DNA from: Microvirga zambiensis WSM3693
Lineage (GTDB): Bacteria > Pseudomonadota > Alphaproteobacteria > Rhizobiales > Beijerinckiaceae
Assembly (NCBI RefSeq): GCF_016735695.1
Contig: NZ_JAERQD010000001.1
Coordinates: forward strand, 62,001-126,000
DNA: 64,000 nucleotides
Direction of reading: 5' to 3'
How positions within the stretch are numbered: the stretch's first letter is position 1; every line of letters starts with the position of its first letter. Shown one piece after another: positions 43,712 to 52,282 of this stretch. Position numbers and translations under genes: made by a program. Below the pieces are notes generated by a model, which saw only the letters and a list, made by a program, of their open reading frames with translations, searched no databases and had not been told where the DNA came from.

Positions 43712-45073
43712 ATGGATGATTTGGCCTTTATTAGGCGTGAGGAGCTTCTGGGTGCTCCTATGGCCACCCTAACTCGCAGGGCTGACACACCTGAAGCCAA
43801 GAGCCTTGTGGGGGCTGTTGTGGCTGTCCTGGAGGATCATGAGTCAAGCCAGGGCACCAGGAAGCGCAAGCGTGATGATGAGGCTCAGAGAGGCTTAGAT
43901 AGGGCTGTAGAGGCCTTTCTGGGGGACCTGTATCTAGGAGCTAGGAAAGCCAAGGGTGCTTGGGTTTACCGTTCACGCCACACCAACAGCTTCACTGGTG
44001 AGGAGGTTAGCGCACGTCACTTTAAAGCCGTCGTCGATGCCATGGAGCCCTTGGGACTCATTGAGATTGTTAAGGGCTTCAATGCCCCCAAGATCGTCCA
44101 ATGGGAGGGCTTTCCAGACAGCCGATACCAACAGGGGAAAGCCGCCCGCTACAGGGCTACACAAGTGTTGCTGGAACTGGGCTCAAGGGCAGGGGTGGAG
44201 GTCATTAAGGCTGGGCGGCATTTCCAAGAACCTAAGCCCACAGAGCTAGTCATCCTCAAGGATTCCTCGCACTGGGAGGGTAAAGATAAGATACCTGGAA
44301 AGCGTATAAGCTTCCTCAAGACGCCTCACGTGGACCATATTGAAGCTGAGGTAAGGTTAATCAACGCGTTCCTAGAGGGTGTAAACATCCAGGGAGGCAT
44401 CCATAGGGGCTTCTATACAGTCTACAACATGGGCAATATCCCAGGATTTAACTGGAATAAGGGTGGGCGGCTCTATAGCGTTGGTAATGACAGCTACCAG
44501 CGGGACAGTGGTGAGACACGCCGGAATATGGCCCTGGATGGTGAGCCAGTGGCCGAGTTGGATATCAGGGCAAGCTATTTGACTGTCCTACACGGCAAGC
44601 TTGGTGTACCCCTCAAGGCTGATGGTGATGATCTTTATGAAGTTCCTGGGATCAGTAACAGAGACATTGTGAAGGGTTGGCTGATTGCCACCCTGAGCAA
44701 GAATGGACACCTGAAAAGGTGGCCTAAGGAGCAAGCGAAGGCTTTCCTCAAGGACAACGGGCGCGACCTGGAACAGGCTTATCCCATCCAGACCGTCAAG
44801 GAAGCCATGGTAACCAAGTATCCTGTCTTGAAGTCATGGGGTCAGGTTGAGGTTGATTGGGGAGACCTGATGTGGGCTGAGGCTAAGGCGATCAGGGGGG
44901 CAATAATCCAGCTCATCAAGACGCGCCAAGTGCCCAGCTTGCCTGTTCATGACTCTTTGCTGGTGCCTGTGTCTGCGATCCTCCAAGCCATGGACGCTCT
45001 AACAGACAATTATAAATATCACTGCAAAATTGAACCCAGGATCAAGATCAATCCTGAGAAGTGGGATATATAA
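43712..45073 (+). CDS. Family A DNA polymerase palm-like protein I
   Basis: 453 residues. The N-terminal 250 are of unknown fold, with a segment AWVYRSRHTNSFTGEEVSAR. The C-terminal half carries what I read as a reduced PolA palm: motif A-like ELDIRASYL with Asp284, motif B-like Arg317-x3-Lys321 in NRDIVKGWLIATLS with PolA spacing, and motif C-like PVHDSLLVP with His413-Asp414. No 3'-5' exonuclease domain. It is closely similar to the protein at 50360-51787 in element II. A self-replication role is inferred. Preceded by an AT-rich repeat leader. Confidence 0.6.
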   Translation: MDDLAFIRREELLGAPMATLTRRADTPEAKSLVGAVVAVLEDHESSQGTRKRKRDDEAQRGLDRAVEAFLGDLYLGARKAKGAWVYRSRHTNSFTGEEVSARHFKAVVDAMEPLGLIEIVKGFNAPKIVQWEGFPDSRYQQGKAARYRATQVLLELGSRAGVEVIKAGRHFQEPKPTELVILKDSSHWEGKDKIPGKRISFLKTPHVDHIEAEVRLINAFLEGVNIQGGIHRGFYTVYNMGNIPGFNWNKGGRLYSVGNDSYQRDSGETRRNMALDGEPVAELDIRASYLTVLHGKLGVPLKADGDDLYEVPGISNRDIVKGWLIATLSKNGHLKRWPKEQAKAFLKDNGRDLEQAYPIQTVKEAMVTKYPVLKSWGQVEVDWGDLMWAEAKAIRGAIIQLIKTRQVPSLPVHDSLLVPVSAILQAMDALTDNYKYHCKIEPRIKINPEKWDI

Positions 45074-45543
45074 CTTCGTGTATATGTCCTTATATGAATA
45101 CTAATAGCCTAAGTCTCTCCTAAGTGCATCTTAAGGGTTTACTGGTAACGCTAAGAAGAGGGCATCGTCAGGAAGCCGATAGACTAGGGCACATAGCGTT
45201 TGGATAGCCTCAGTAACATGCGCTGCCGGACTCCAGAACGGCCAACTGTGGTGTTCTGGTGCTAGGTACTCAAGAGCCTCCCAAGGCTGTCCTAAGGCCT
45301 TCCTGAGCGACTGGAGGAACCTTCAGAACTATCGGCCTCCTAAAGAATTTCCCCAAATCCTCTTGATAAATTTACCCGCCAAGATGCGACACTTCAGATG
45401 TTTAGAACTCTTTACAAAATCCATGGATTCCTAGGCTTCTTCTGCTAAGAGCTACCGTTACGTAACTAATTTCCTGAATCGTAAAAAGCCAGGATTTGGG
45501 CACAGCGCCGGTTCGGGAACGAGGGGCGCAACAGGGGGAATAG
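45074..45543. other. Gene-free stretch
   Basis: 470 bp between the PolA-like and RTX genes. I see no convincing gene, RNA or repeat, only short inverted runs such as CCAAGG..CCTAAGGCCTT; the last part must contain the RTX promoter. Confidence 0.4.
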
Positions 45544-46740
45544 GTGGCTAATTTTATCGCGTACAATGCGGCGGGCGTTGGCTTCAACATGTCCACGACC
45601 GGGGATTCCGGCTGGGCCTATATTGAGTCGGACCCAAATATCCAGACATACCTACGTAACTCCGGCGACATGGACGCGTTCGGGAACAAGTTCGTTGAGT
45701 TCGACGTGACAGGGAATCCCTACGCTAACTGGATGGGTATGCTGTTTTGGACGAACGACTATGATGTTCAAATCAACTACATGCTCTCCGGCTTTGTTGA
45801 TGCGTATGGGAACGTCACGAAGACCATGGAAATGTCCAATCTAAACCTTTGGACGACAGTCTCGGACTTGCAGTCCAATGCGTGGATGGTTCGCTTAAAC
45901 CAAGGCAACGATACGTTCGAGGGGAATGACTACAACGACGTCATTCGTGCTGGATACGGCAATGACCTTGTTATCGGTTACGCTGGTAATGATACGCTCC
46001 TGGGCGACCAAGGTAATGACACAATCGGCGGTGGCTACGGGAATGACATCCTCATTGGCGGTGATGGCTATGATACAGCGAGCTTCGGTGGCGTCAGCAC
46101 CAACTACACCTTCACCCTGAATTATGATGGCTCAGTCACCGTCACAGATTGGGTCGGTGGGTGGGGTTCTGATATCATCTCAGGCGTTGAGGCGCTCTAT
46201 TTTGATAACGGGACCTTCAGCCTATCCAGCCTGCTCCCAGCCAACCCTCCTCCACCTCCGACACCTGAGGAAGTCTATGCGGGAACCGACACTCTGAGCG
46301 GGACATCGGGCAGCAACACACTCAAGGGCTATGGCGGCAACGACAAGCTCTATGGGCTGGATGGCAACGATTTCCTTTATGGCGGAGCCGGGAATGACAC
46401 CCTTTACGGTGGTAAGGGGAAGGATGCTTTTGTATTTGACACGAAGCCGAACACACGTACGAACAAGGATGCCATCAAAGATTTCAAGGTCGTCGATGAT
46501 ACAATCCGTCTGGACAACGCCTTGTTCACTAAGGTCGGTGCGAACGGCACCCTCAAGTCATCAGCGTTCTGGACGAACAACACAGGGAAGGCGCACGACA
46601 AGGATGACCGGATTATCTACGATAAGGATAGTGGCGTTCTCTACTACGATGCTGATGGCTCTGGAAAAGGTGCAGGAGTAGCCTTCGCGACGATCTCAAA
46701 AAACCTTGCGCTGACCAACAAAGATTTCTACGTCGTTTAA
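45544..46740 (+). CDS. RTX-type calcium-binding secreted protein
   Basis: 398 residues from GTG 45544 (AGGGGG seven bases upstream). Nonapeptide RTX repeats GNDxLxGxx occur in two blocks (about 117-180 and 258-300, e.g. [20 protein letters not shown]), separated by a Pro-rich linker [10 protein letters not shown]; the C-terminal region [17 protein letters not shown] is the usual type I secretion end. No transporter is in the element, so the host's must be used. The first 110 residues are of unknown function. Likely cargo. Confidence 0.85.
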   Translation: MANFIAYNAAGVGFNMSTTGDSGWAYIESDPNIQTYLRNSGDMDAFGNKFVEFDVTGNPYANWMGMLFWTNDYDVQINYMLSGFVDAYGNVTKTMEMSNLNLWTTVSDLQSNAWMVRLNQGNDTFEGNDYNDVIRAGYGNDLVIGYAGNDTLLGDQGNDTIGGGYGNDILIGGDGYDTASFGGVSTNYTFTLNYDGSVTVTDWVGGWGSDIISGVEALYFDNGTFSLSSLLPANPPPPPTPEEVYAGTDTLSGTSGSNTLKGYGGNDKLYGLDGNDFLYGGAGNDTLYGGKGKDAFVFDTKPNTRTNKDAIKDFKVVDDTIRLDNALFTKVGANGTLKSSAFWTNNTGKAHDKDDRIIYDKDSGVLYYDADGSGKGAGVAFATISKNLALTNKDFYVV

Positions 46741-46768
46741 GGACATCCACGATTGTAAGATGAATAGG

Positions 46769-46797
46769 CTCCGGAGCAATCCGGAGTCTTCTTATTT
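46769..46797 (+). terminator. Terminator after the RTX gene
   Basis: CTCCGG-AGCAAT-CCGGAG stem followed by TCTTCTTATTT, 30 bp after the RTX stop. Confidence 0.75.
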
Positions 46798-46845
46798 GGT
46801 CGGGTGGCTCCGAGCCAAGTCACTGACAAAACCGGCTCAGTTGAC

Positions 46846-46867
46846 GTTCACACAGAACTCTCACACA
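46846..46867 (+). repeat. Right arm-type repeats of element I
   Basis: GTTCACACA (46846-46854) and CTCTCACACA (46858-46867); the TCACACA cores are 13 bp apart, exactly as in the left pair at 36376-36399. Confidence 0.6.
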
Positions 46868-46905
46868 GTGCGTCAAGGTCTCGCATAAGCTTTGAAGGAT
46901 GGTTG

Positions 46906-46934
46906 TTGATCGGAAACCCTGGGTGCCTTAGAGA
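46906..46934 (+). promoter_or_regulatory. Possible promoter of the second tRNA-Leu
   Basis: TTGATC (46906-46911), 17-base spacer, TAGAGA (46929-46934), ten bases before the tRNA. It differs from the promoter of copy 1, so it belongs to element I. Confidence 0.4.
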
Positions 46935-46944
46935 AACAGGCCAT

Positions 46945-47029
46945 GCCCAGGTGGCGGAATTGGTAGACGCACTGCTTTCAGGTAGCAGCGGGTAACACCG
47001 TGGAGGTTCGAGTCCTCTCCTGGGCACCA
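46945..47029 (+). tRNA. tRNA-Leu(CAG), copy 2, junction of elements I and II
   Basis: Identical over all 85 nt, including CCA, to the copy at 36219; the identity extends only a few bases on either side. The next integrase begins 80 bp downstream. A complete second tRNA, rather than the usual 3' fragment, means that one element's attachment site contains the whole gene. Confidence 0.97.
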
Positions 47030-47089
47030 TCCCTTCTCAGGGATTAGTGTTTAAAATCAAGATATTGGGTCCGTAGCGATGGCGCTCGT

Positions 47090-47109
47090 GGTGATACACG
47101 GGTGATACA
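47090..47109 (+). repeat. Left arm-type repeats of element II
   Basis: GGTGATACA at 47090-47098 and 47101-47109, overlapping the integrase start codon. The same pair recurs at 55551-55570 near the right end. Confidence 0.65.
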
Positions 47110-48539
47110 TGCGCCGGGCCTTTTTTGTTTATGGGGTATTCAAGGTGGGGGTGCAGTACCTCAGCCAGAAGAACGGGGTGTTCTGGTATTACAGAAGAAT
47201 CCCCAAAGACCTTCGGTGCCACTTCAGCGACAAGGACTTCATCAGGAAGAGCCTCGGAACGCGGGATGCTCATGTCGCAGCTCAACAGGTTTCAGCTCTG
47301 GCTGCTGCCGATGATGCGCTCTGGGCCTCCTTGAGATCGCCTGAGGCGGTGGAACTCGGTCTGACCACTCAGGAGAATCGCCGCGCTGCTGAGGCCTTGC
47401 TGACCACGCTAGGGCTGGCTCATGGCGACATCCATCATCCGCAACGTGACGACTTTGCTGCTGAGAAACTCGAGACTTATTTCGAGGATCGCTATGGTAA
47501 GCGCTACCTCAACGTCCGACACGATGAGTATCGGTCGAACGAAGACATGACCGCGCTGTTCAACCCCGTGGAGCGGGAGGCCTACCGCCTCGTCACGGAG
47601 GATCCGAAGAGCCGCCGCTATGTCCTGACAGATGCGCTTGAGGTCTATCTCAAGAACCACGACAACGGTGAGCAGGAGAAGTTCGCCCGAGACACCCGTC
47701 GAGCCATCAGCCATGTGATTGCGACTGCCGGAGACCTGCCGCTCGACCTCTACCGTCGGGAACATGCCAACAAAGTTCGTGACTATCTCCTTGGCAAGGG
47801 CGGGAAGACTGCAACGGTGCGGCGCGAACTCAATCGGATCAAGGCTGTCTTCAACGTCGGTCTCGTTGAGTTCGACCTCGGGTCCGTGAAGAATCCGTTC
47901 GAAAAACTTCGCATCACAAACGAAGACCAAGACGCAGGGAAGCGGGAGCCGTTCACCATGAGTGAACTCCGCACCATTGATGATGCCTGTCGTGGTAAGA
48001 ACGACGACATCCGCCATATCATCGGCCTTCAGGCAGATACGGGCGCTCGTCTGGGTGAAATCGTTGGTCTACGGGTGGACGATGTGGTCCTCGACCATGC
48101 GGTGCCGCACATCCATATTCGTGCTTACAAGAGTCTCGGGCGTACACTCAAGACAGAACCCAGCGAACGAAGGGTGCCACTGGTAGGTGTCGCCCTGTGG
48201 GCTGCACAGAGGGCCGTTGAGGCCAGCAAGAAGCGCCACGACAAATCTGGTTGGCTGTTTCCTCGCTATGCGTCCGACGGAGAAGTCGATGGCACCACTG
48301 CAGCAAACGGTGTCAACAAATGGCTCAAAAAGCTGACCAAGACGACGAAGACGAGTCACTCGTTTCGCCACTCCATGCGGGACCGTCTTCGGCACGTTGG
48401 TGCGCCCGTGGACATCCAGGATGCCATCGGCGGCTGGGGCAGCAAGACTGTCGGCATGGGATACGGGGAAGGGTATCGCCTGGAGCAGTTGCAGAGCTAC
48501 CTGGAGAAGGTGGTCTTGGCCGATCTGGAGGAGCGCTGA
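47109..48539 (+). CDS. Tyrosine recombinase/integrase of element II
   Basis: 476 residues. N-terminal DUF6538-like domain (LSQKNGVFWYYRRIPKDLRCHF), a core-binding domain (about 180-270) and a catalytic domain with Arg in TGARLGEIVGLRVDD, His-x-x-Arg in SHSFRHSMRDRL and a C-terminal GWGSKTVGMGYGEGY containing the candidate nucleophile Tyr. The usual second His is replaced by Trp in GGWGS, an accepted variant. It has clearly diverged from integrase I. ATG 47109 sits inside the GGTGATACATG repeat, suggesting autorepression by Int binding. Confidence 0.92.
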   Translation: MRRAFFVYGVFKVGVQYLSQKNGVFWYYRRIPKDLRCHFSDKDFIRKSLGTRDAHVAAQQVSALAAADDALWASLRSPEAVELGLTTQENRRAAEALLTTLGLAHGDIHHPQRDDFAAEKLETYFEDRYGKRYLNVRHDEYRSNEDMTALFNPVEREAYRLVTEDPKSRRYVLTDALEVYLKNHDNGEQEKFARDTRRAISHVIATAGDLPLDLYRREHANKVRDYLLGKGGKTATVRRELNRIKAVFNVGLVEFDLGSVKNPFEKLRITNEDQDAGKREPFTMSELRTIDDACRGKNDDIRHIIGLQADTGARLGEIVGLRVDDVVLDHAVPHIHIRAYKSLGRTLKTEPSERRVPLVGVALWAAQRAVEASKKRHDKSGWLFPRYASDGEVDGTTAANGVNKWLKKLTKTTKTSHSFRHSMRDRLRHVGAPVDIQDAIGGWGSKTVGMGYGEGYRLEQLQSYLEKVVLADLEER

Positions 48540-48597
48540 CGGCGCGACCCAGCTTTGATATGAGGTGATCTCCTTGAGCAAGGATCCCTAGAATCCC

Positions 48598-49635
48598 GTG
48601 ACGACCTTCCTGACTGAAGTCCCAACCCTTGAGGACAACTGGAGAGCGATCATCCTCTTCGGGAAGAACACCGCCTCGTACAAGTTCGCGCTTGGACAGG
48701 CTCTGCTCTCCCTTGGGAAGACCCAGGACGATCTCGTTCGCTTGGACGAGTTGGCGCTCCCCTACGCTCGGGCGCTTTGTGACCATCTCCAGAAGGCACC
48801 CAAGCAGGGAACCTTCGAGAAAAGTACCTTCCTCCGCGAGTGTCAGAAGCGGATCGATGGTGAGTACACCGACGAGCAACTCCGCGACGCTACAGTCAAG
48901 CACGGGTTCGGGGATGTGCTGGACGCCTTCCACAACCTCGGTCGGGGGCAGGAGAGCGTGAGGTTCTTCCTCAAGGAGCAGCGCCCCACGAAGGGCATCC
49001 GACTCACCTCAGAGTTCTATCGCCTCGCGAACGAAGGTGTGGCCTCGGATCTCGAACAGGAGGTTGAAGGGCGCTGGCGCCTCGTCGAGACTGCCTGGGA
49101 GGCTGGTGTTGCCGTCCCACTGATCGAGCCGGAGGACCGGGGGGAGAAACTCATCGCACTGTTTGGAGACGAGCAGGATGGTCTCACCGTCCGGCGGCGG
49201 GTCGCCGTCACCTCCTCCCGCAATGCTTTGAACGGCTACCAGAAGGGCCATTGCTTCCATTGCTTCGCTCAGATCGGGATCACTCCAGGTGGAAGCGGCC
49301 TTGCCGATGTGGATCATGTGTTCCCCCATGCTCTGGGACCGCTGCTGCCAGGGAACGTGAACGGGGTTTGGAACCTCGTCTTGGCTTGTCGTGAATGCAA
49401 TCGGGGCGCCAGTGGCAAGTTCGACCTCGTTCCTGCCCTCCAACTTGTACAGCGGCTGCATACTCGCAACGAGTTCCTGATCGGCAGCAAGCATCCGCTG
49501 GGAGAGACTATCGTACGGCAGACGGGCAAGACACCATCTGCCAGGGCAGGGTTTCTGCAGAAGGCCTTCAACCAAGCGAGAGCCGCCAGGATCGCAGTCT
49601 GGACCCCTCTCCATCGCGCAGATCCGGTGTTCTGA
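48598..49635 (+). CDS. HNH endonuclease
   Basis: 345 residues. The C-terminal HNH module: Cys pair in KGHCFHCF, ADVDHVFPHALG with the catalytic Asp-His, Asn in GVWNLVLAC and the second pair CRECNRGASG. The N-terminal 200 residues are helical and of unknown function, perhaps target recognition. GTG 48598 is the start; its Shine-Dalgarno (AAGGAT) is distant. The methyltransferase gene begins two bases after its stop codon, so the two are coupled. Candidate restriction or defence nuclease. Confidence 0.8.
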   Translation: MTTFLTEVPTLEDNWRAIILFGKNTASYKFALGQALLSLGKTQDDLVRLDELALPYARALCDHLQKAPKQGTFEKSTFLRECQKRIDGEYTDEQLRDATVKHGFGDVLDAFHNLGRGQESVRFFLKEQRPTKGIRLTSEFYRLANEGVASDLEQEVEGRWRLVETAWEAGVAVPLIEPEDRGEKLIALFGDEQDGLTVRRRVAVTSSRNALNGYQKGHCFHCFAQIGITPGGSGLADVDHVFPHALGPLLPGNVNGVWNLVLACRECNRGASGKFDLVPALQLVQRLHTRNEFLIGSKHPLGETIVRQTGKTPSARAGFLQKAFNQARAARIAVWTPLHRADPVF

Positions 49636-49636
49636 G

Positions 49637-50221
49637 ATGTCCATCGACTTCTACAACAAGAACGCAGATCAGTTCTTCAACGACACGGTGACTGCCGACG
49701 TCAGCGTCCTCCGAGACAGGTTCGTCCGCGAACTGCCACCATCCGCCAGTATTCTGGATGCAGGTTGTGGCTCCGGGCGCGATGCAAAGGCGTTCGTGGA
49801 TCTCGGGTTCAACGTGACTGCCTTCGATGCCTCGGCTGAGATGGTGGCCCGTGCAGCACTACATGCTGACTGTCCCGTGCTTCACCTGACCTTCGACGAG
49901 ATGTCATGGGACTCTGAGTTCGATGGGATCTGGGCCAGTGCGTCTCTGCTGCACGTTCCCAGGGCGTCCTTGGTGCCTACAGTGGCCCGTTGTCGGCAAG
50001 CACTCAAACCAGGAGGCGTCCTCTATACATCCTTCAAGTACGGAGATGCGGATCGAGCGAAGGACGGGCGGCATTTCACAGATCTGAACGAAGACCTGTA
50101 CCAAGACATCCTGACCGAAGCTGGCGGGATGCAGGTCGTCGAATTGTGGCGCACTGCTGATGTGCGACCAGGACGGCAAGACGAGATGTGGCTGAACGCT
50201 CTAGCGCGAAGGGCGGATTAG
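49637..50221 (+). CDS. Class I SAM-dependent methyltransferase
   Basis: 194 residues. Motif I ILDAGCGSGRDAKAFVDLGF, motif II VTAFDASAEMV, FDGIWASASLLHVPRA and KPGGVLYTSFKYG place it in the Methyltransf_11/TehB-like group. There is no DPPY/NPPY motif, so amino-methylation of DNA is not indicated; the substrate might be a small molecule or a nucleic acid modified in another way. Two-base gap from the HNH gene. Confidence 0.82.
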   Translation: MSIDFYNKNADQFFNDTVTADVSVLRDRFVRELPPSASILDAGCGSGRDAKAFVDLGFNVTAFDASAEMVARAALHADCPVLHLTFDEMSWDSEFDGIWASASLLHVPRASLVPTVARCRQALKPGGVLYTSFKYGDADRAKDGRHFTDLNEDLYQDILTEAGGMQVVELWRTADVRPGRQDEMWLNALARRAD

Positions 50222-50359
50222 CCAGCACCGGAAGCGCCACCTGTTCAGCAGACTCTTACCGTTTCCAGTTAACCCTCCAGATGCCCTCCAGTGTACTAAA
50301 GCCATCATCACTGTAGAGAAACTATGATTGTAGGTGATGAGGATACATGGTGATGATCA

Positions 50360-51787
50360 TCATGATCCTTCTACTACCCACCCCTCAGGGAAATCTACAG
50401 TGACCCTTGGCTCGATCTTGCAGGAGTACTTGTAATGATCGACCAGCAGGTTCCTGCACAGGCCAACCTTCGAGGCAGGTACCAGCAAGCTGTCGTGAAC
50501 AGGGAGCGCGGGGATTTGGTAGGCCTTGATCAGGTGGACCATGGTCCCGATGACAGCCTCGCTCTCCCGGAACATCAGGTCGCCCCAGTCGATCTCAACC
50601 TGCCCCCACGCATCCAAGACCGGATAGTTAGCGATCATCGCCTCCCGGACAGCCTTGATCGAGTAGGTCTCGGACAGGCTCTGACCTGTCTCCTCGACGA
50701 AGTCAGCGGCCTTGTCCTTGGGCCACCGCTTCAGATGCCCCGCGTTGCTCAAGGTTGCGACCAGCCAGCCCTTCACAATGCTTCGGGGAATCCCTGGGAC
50801 ATTGTAGAGGTCGCCTTCGATCTTGAGCGGCTGTCCGAGTAGCCCATGGAGAGCGGTCAGATAACTGCCGCTGATGTCGATCTCAGCCACAGATTCTCCG
50901 TCCAGGGTCATCCCCAGGCGGTCCTTCTCCTTGAGCCGCTGGTAGTTGTCGATGCCGATGCTGTAGAGACGACCACCTTTGTTCCAGTCGAAGCCGGGAT
51001 GGTCTCCAAGGTTGAAGACCCGGTAGAAGCCTTTGTGGATGCCTCCCTGGATGTCGATGCCGTCGAGGAACTCGTTGATCAGCCGGACCTGATCCATCAG
51101 TCGCTCGACGGTTGCGGTTGGTGACAACGACATGGGTCGCCCGGGGATCTTGTCTCGACCGAACCGTCGCGAGGAATCCTTGAGAACGATGAGCTTGGTG
51201 GGTGTTGTCTCCTGGAAGTGTCGCCCAACATCCTGCGCCTCCACACCCATGCCAACAGCTAGATCGAGGAGATTCTTGGAGGCTCTGTACCGTGCGGCTT
51301 TCCCTTGCTGGTATCGGCTGGTCTGTCCTCCCTCCCAGCTGATGGTCTTCATTGCATTGAAACCATCGACAACCTCGATCAGCCCGAGTGCCTCCATCGT
51401 CTCCGCGACAGCTATGAACTGGCGGTAGGTGACCTCGCCACCGGAGAACGACTTGGCGTGTCGGGAACGGAAGACCCAGCCACCACGACCGATCTTGGCT
51501 CCCAACAGGAGGTCACCCAGGAAGGCTTCAACAGCCCTCAGAAATGCCGTCTGAGCGGCCTCGGTTCGCTTGCGCTGGCGAATGCCTGTGCTGGTCTCAT
51601 GGCCTTCCAGAAGCCTCACAGCAGCATCAACGAACGACTGGACTTCAACGGTCTTGGCCCGTCGAGTGAGTGTTGCCATGGGGGCAGTGAGGAGATCCTG
51701 CGGATCCGGGACGTTATCGGGTTCACGGTGAGCAAATGTGGCTGCACTCTCAGCGTCCACGCACCCGGTGTGTTGGTAGGCCTGCAA
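50360..51787 (-). CDS. Family A DNA polymerase palm-like protein II
   Basis: 475 residues, paralogous over its whole length to the 43712-45073 protein (shared MATLTRRA, YQQGKAARYRA, NIQGGIH/DIQGGIH, WNKGGRLYS and PVHDSLLVP). PolA-like motifs: AEIDISGSYL with Asp304, Arg335-x3-Lys339 in PRSIVKGWLVATLS and His431-Asp432. The order Asp-(RxxxK)-HD matches motifs A, B and C. Start TTG 51787 has GGAG seven bases upstream; an ATG at 51679 would drop the variable N-terminus. Upstream leader is AT-rich with palindromes. Polymerase activity is inferred only. Confidence 0.6.
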   Translation of the reverse strand: MQAYQHTGCVDAESAATFAHREPDNVPDPQDLLTAPMATLTRRAKTVEVQSFVDAAVRLLEGHETSTGIRQRKRTEAAQTAFLRAVEAFLGDLLLGAKIGRGGWVFRSRHAKSFSGGEVTYRQFIAVAETMEALGLIEVVDGFNAMKTISWEGGQTSRYQQGKAARYRASKNLLDLAVGMGVEAQDVGRHFQETTPTKLIVLKDSSRRFGRDKIPGRPMSLSPTATVERLMDQVRLINEFLDGIDIQGGIHKGFYRVFNLGDHPGFDWNKGGRLYSIGIDNYQRLKEKDRLGMTLDGESVAEIDISGSYLTALHGLLGQPLKIEGDLYNVPGIPRSIVKGWLVATLSNAGHLKRWPKDKAADFVEETGQSLSETYSIKAVREAMIANYPVLDAWGQVEIDWGDLMFRESEAVIGTMVHLIKAYQIPALPVHDSLLVPASKVGLCRNLLVDHYKYSCKIEPRVTVDFPEGWVVEGS

Positions 51788-51960
51788 TCGTCGACTCCAT
51801 GCTTCGGATTACAGACGTACTAATACAGTAAATTCATGAATACATCGGCGCAATTTGTCACGAGCAAACGTCGGTTTGCTGGTTGTATGGCCAGATAAAC
51901 AACTATCCAACCGCAATAATACTAATATCAACTAATTTACCGCATCAGGATTTGTCCGGA
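51788..51960. other. AT-rich leader with palindromes before the PolA-like gene II
   Basis: Contains AGCAAAC-GTCG-GTTTGCT (51863-51880), ATTCATGAAT and three ACTAAT repeats. Comparable in position and composition to 43560-43711, although the sequence is different. Remaining DNA to 52095 shows a GGCACA..TGTGCC hairpin (52061-52077) but no gene. Confidence 0.4.
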
Positions 51961-52095
51961 TTCTCGCCCAAGACAACGTTGTCGTATTGCGGCCGGGTGT
52001 GCGTACTGTCCCGTTACCAACGGCTTGCGAACGACATCCGGGTTTGAGTGTTGTTCTAGAGGCACATAGGCTGTGCCAGACCCGGGAGGCTTCCC

Positions 52096-52254
52096 ATGAA
52101 CATGAGTGACATGGCTCATAGGGTCACCGACGCCATCAAGCGACTGACCGACAGGCTGACACATCGCAGAGACACGCGCTCCCAGCAGTCACCCAGGAAC
52201 GACAATGTTTCTGGAACGAGAAACCGCAGCTGGCCGGATGACGAGATGAGTTGA
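52096..52254 (+). CDS. Small basic protein (52 residues)
   Basis: ATG 52096 with GGGAGG six bases upstream. MNMSDMAHRVTDAIKRLTDR is followed by LTHRRDTRSQQSPRNDNVSG. Arg-rich with a helical N-terminus, so DNA or RNA binding is possible. No family recognised. Convergent with the serine recombinase. Confidence 0.55.
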   Translation: MNMSDMAHRVTDAIKRLTDRLTHRRDTRSQQSPRNDNVSGTRNRSWPDDEMS

Positions 52255-52282
52255 GAAGCTGTGGTCCTCCAAGGCGTGTTTG

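Larger units (their letters stand above)
36304..46944. mobile_element. Integrative element I (about 10.6 kb)
   Basis: Bounded by two identical tRNA-Leu(CAG) genes. Gene content: DUF6538-type tyrosine integrase at the left end, PD-(D/E)XK-like protein, several tiny genes, a small helix-turn-helix protein, DUF4145 protein, serine recombinase, PolA-palm-like protein and an RTX protein. Direct repeats TCACACA with a 13-bp period occur close to both ends (36380 and 46848), fitting integrase arm sites. GC is visibly lower than in flanking DNA. No virion or conjugation genes seen. It shares three gene types with element II to its right. Confidence 0.8.

Noticed and set aside
46848-47030. Reading frame MVPRRGLEPPRCYPLLPESS on the minus strand (also at 35999-36337)
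   Set aside because: It is the antisense of the tRNA-Leu gene; this peptide is a well-known artefact of tRNA-Leu loci.
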